The notes under the pieces: generated by a model
Databases searched by the model: none
Seen by the model: only the letters and a program-made list of their open reading frames with translations
What the model was told of the DNA's origin: nothing
Assembly (NCBI RefSeq): GCF_003667275.1
Contig: NZ_RCNV01000001.1
Coordinates: 496,001-560,000 of the forward strand
DNA length: 64,000 bases
DNA from: Mesonia aquimarina
GTDB taxonomy: Bacteria; Bacteroidota; Bacteroidia; Flavobacteriales; Flavobacteriaceae
Direction of reading: 5' to 3'
Shown: positions 63,699 to 64,000 of the stretch, in pieces
Numbering within the stretch: position 1 is the stretch's first letter
How the letters are laid out: every line of letters begins with the position of its first letter
Made by a program: the position numbers and the translations under genes

Positions 63699-64000
63699 CT
63701 ATATAAAAACACTAATTAAAAGCAAAACAGAAAACAAAAATGTGCTTAAAGCAACCTTTTTTAATTCCGGATCTAATTGGTCCGGAATTTTTATTTTTAA
63801 TACTTTACGTAAATGAATAAACAAAGGAATAAATGCTATTAAACTTAAAAATAGCCTATAGTCTTTTTTTAAAAGAATAAAAAACAGCATACAAAATAAT
63901 GGAATAACAACTAAAGCTAAATGATAGATCTTGGCTTTTTTACCTCCTAATTTAACAACTAAAGTGATTTTTCCTGCACGTTCATCACTTTTCCGATCGC
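63699..64000 (-). CDS. menA: 1,4-Dihydroxy-2-naphthoate polyprenyltransferase, 3' part (5' end outside window)
   Basis: Membrane prenyltransferase of menaquinone synthesis. The frame is open from the right edge: DRKSDERAGKITLVVKLGG is the second Asp-rich motif region with its conserved GKxTL, followed by KKAKIYHLALVVIPLFCMLFF and two further helices ending LLISVFI. Only the last 100 residues are inside the window. In related genomes menA lies with UPF0173-menC-CPBP-menE; here 5.8 kb of secreted-protein genes separates them. Confidence 0.85.
   Translation of the reverse strand, partial: DRKSDERAGKITLVVKLGGKKAKIYHLALVVIPLFCMLFFILLKKDYRLFLSLIAFIPLFIHLRKVLKIKIPDQLDPELKKVALSTFLFSVLLLISVFI

Noticed and set aside
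1-64000. tRNA, rRNA, CRISPR, integrase or transposase genes
   Set aside because: I looked for CCA-ended cloverleafs, rRNA core sequences, regularly spaced repeats and DDE or tyrosine recombinase motifs and found none I can support.

Overview
The window comes from a member of the Bacteroidota, almost certainly the family Flavobacteriaceae. The evidence is low-GC DNA, several proteins with type IX secretion (T9SS) C-terminal sorting tails, a TonB receptor with HmuY-type partners, a split transketolase, a NusB/DUF1573/YajC block, a long basic Rho linker, and a TTG-N19-TATTTTTG promoter upstream of pepT. No rRNA, tRNA, CRISPR array, transposase or phage gene was seen. Most of the window is chromosomal housekeeping with islands of secreted or surface genes.

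Layout. 1-4802: haem uptake locus (TonB-dependent receptor, HmuY lipoprotein, T9SS-tailed HmuY-like protein). 4933-9079: Cys-rich mini-protein, HMG-CoA lyase, LysE exporter, pyrD, pepT. 9135-14850: secreted FG-GAP/ASPIC protein, dihaem cytochrome c lipoprotein, and a large BspA-type surface protein gene interrupted by two in-frame stops. 14966-20934: DUF1801 protein, yajC, DUF1573, nusB, leucine dehydrogenase, ABC exporter, PUR-family nucleic-acid binding protein. 20999-24021: a LexA-like (S24) repressor divergent from a radical SAM putative DNA-repair protein and its partner; the shared promoter holds three copies of an 11-bp site. 24146-30084: small ORF with a strong terminator, methyltransferase, then clpS, prmA, tpiA, a peptide permease, DoxX protein and DUF1599 on the minus strand. 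30151-37292: folP, cdaA, a frameshifted DUF3667 gene, ABC exporter, truA, phosphoesterase, BamA-like barrel, DUF4293. 37499-44259: rho, ettA, META/DUF4377 lipoprotein, DinB, CAL67264-type membrane protein, acyl-CoA carboxylase. 44389-51678: FG-GAP T9SS protein, outer-membrane barrels (one frameshifted), AIM24, DUF502, transketolase pair. 51865-57914: M1 peptidase, PH-like membrane protein, and menE-CPBP-menC-UPF0173 in one direction. 58096-63691: secreted thioredoxin-fold/T9SS/Omp28 island, including two divergent genes that both lose their 5' ends at one junction. 63699-64000: 3' end of menA.

How the parts work together. The haem locus would capture haem at the cell surface and import it. 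The S24 repressor with the radical SAM/TIGR03915-like pair looks like a damage-inducible DNA repair or modification unit of unknown chemistry. This is my best candidate for an undescribed system. The men genes make menaquinone but are split by the secreted-protein island. Two intergenic elements (26343-26451 and 42506-42598) share a fold whose stems differ by compensating bases and look like a dispersed structured RNA or repeat family.

Four non-core loci carry lesions: two nonsense codons, two single-base frameshifts and one double truncation. Either accessory surface genes are decaying or the assembly contains errors. I cannot tell which from one sequence.
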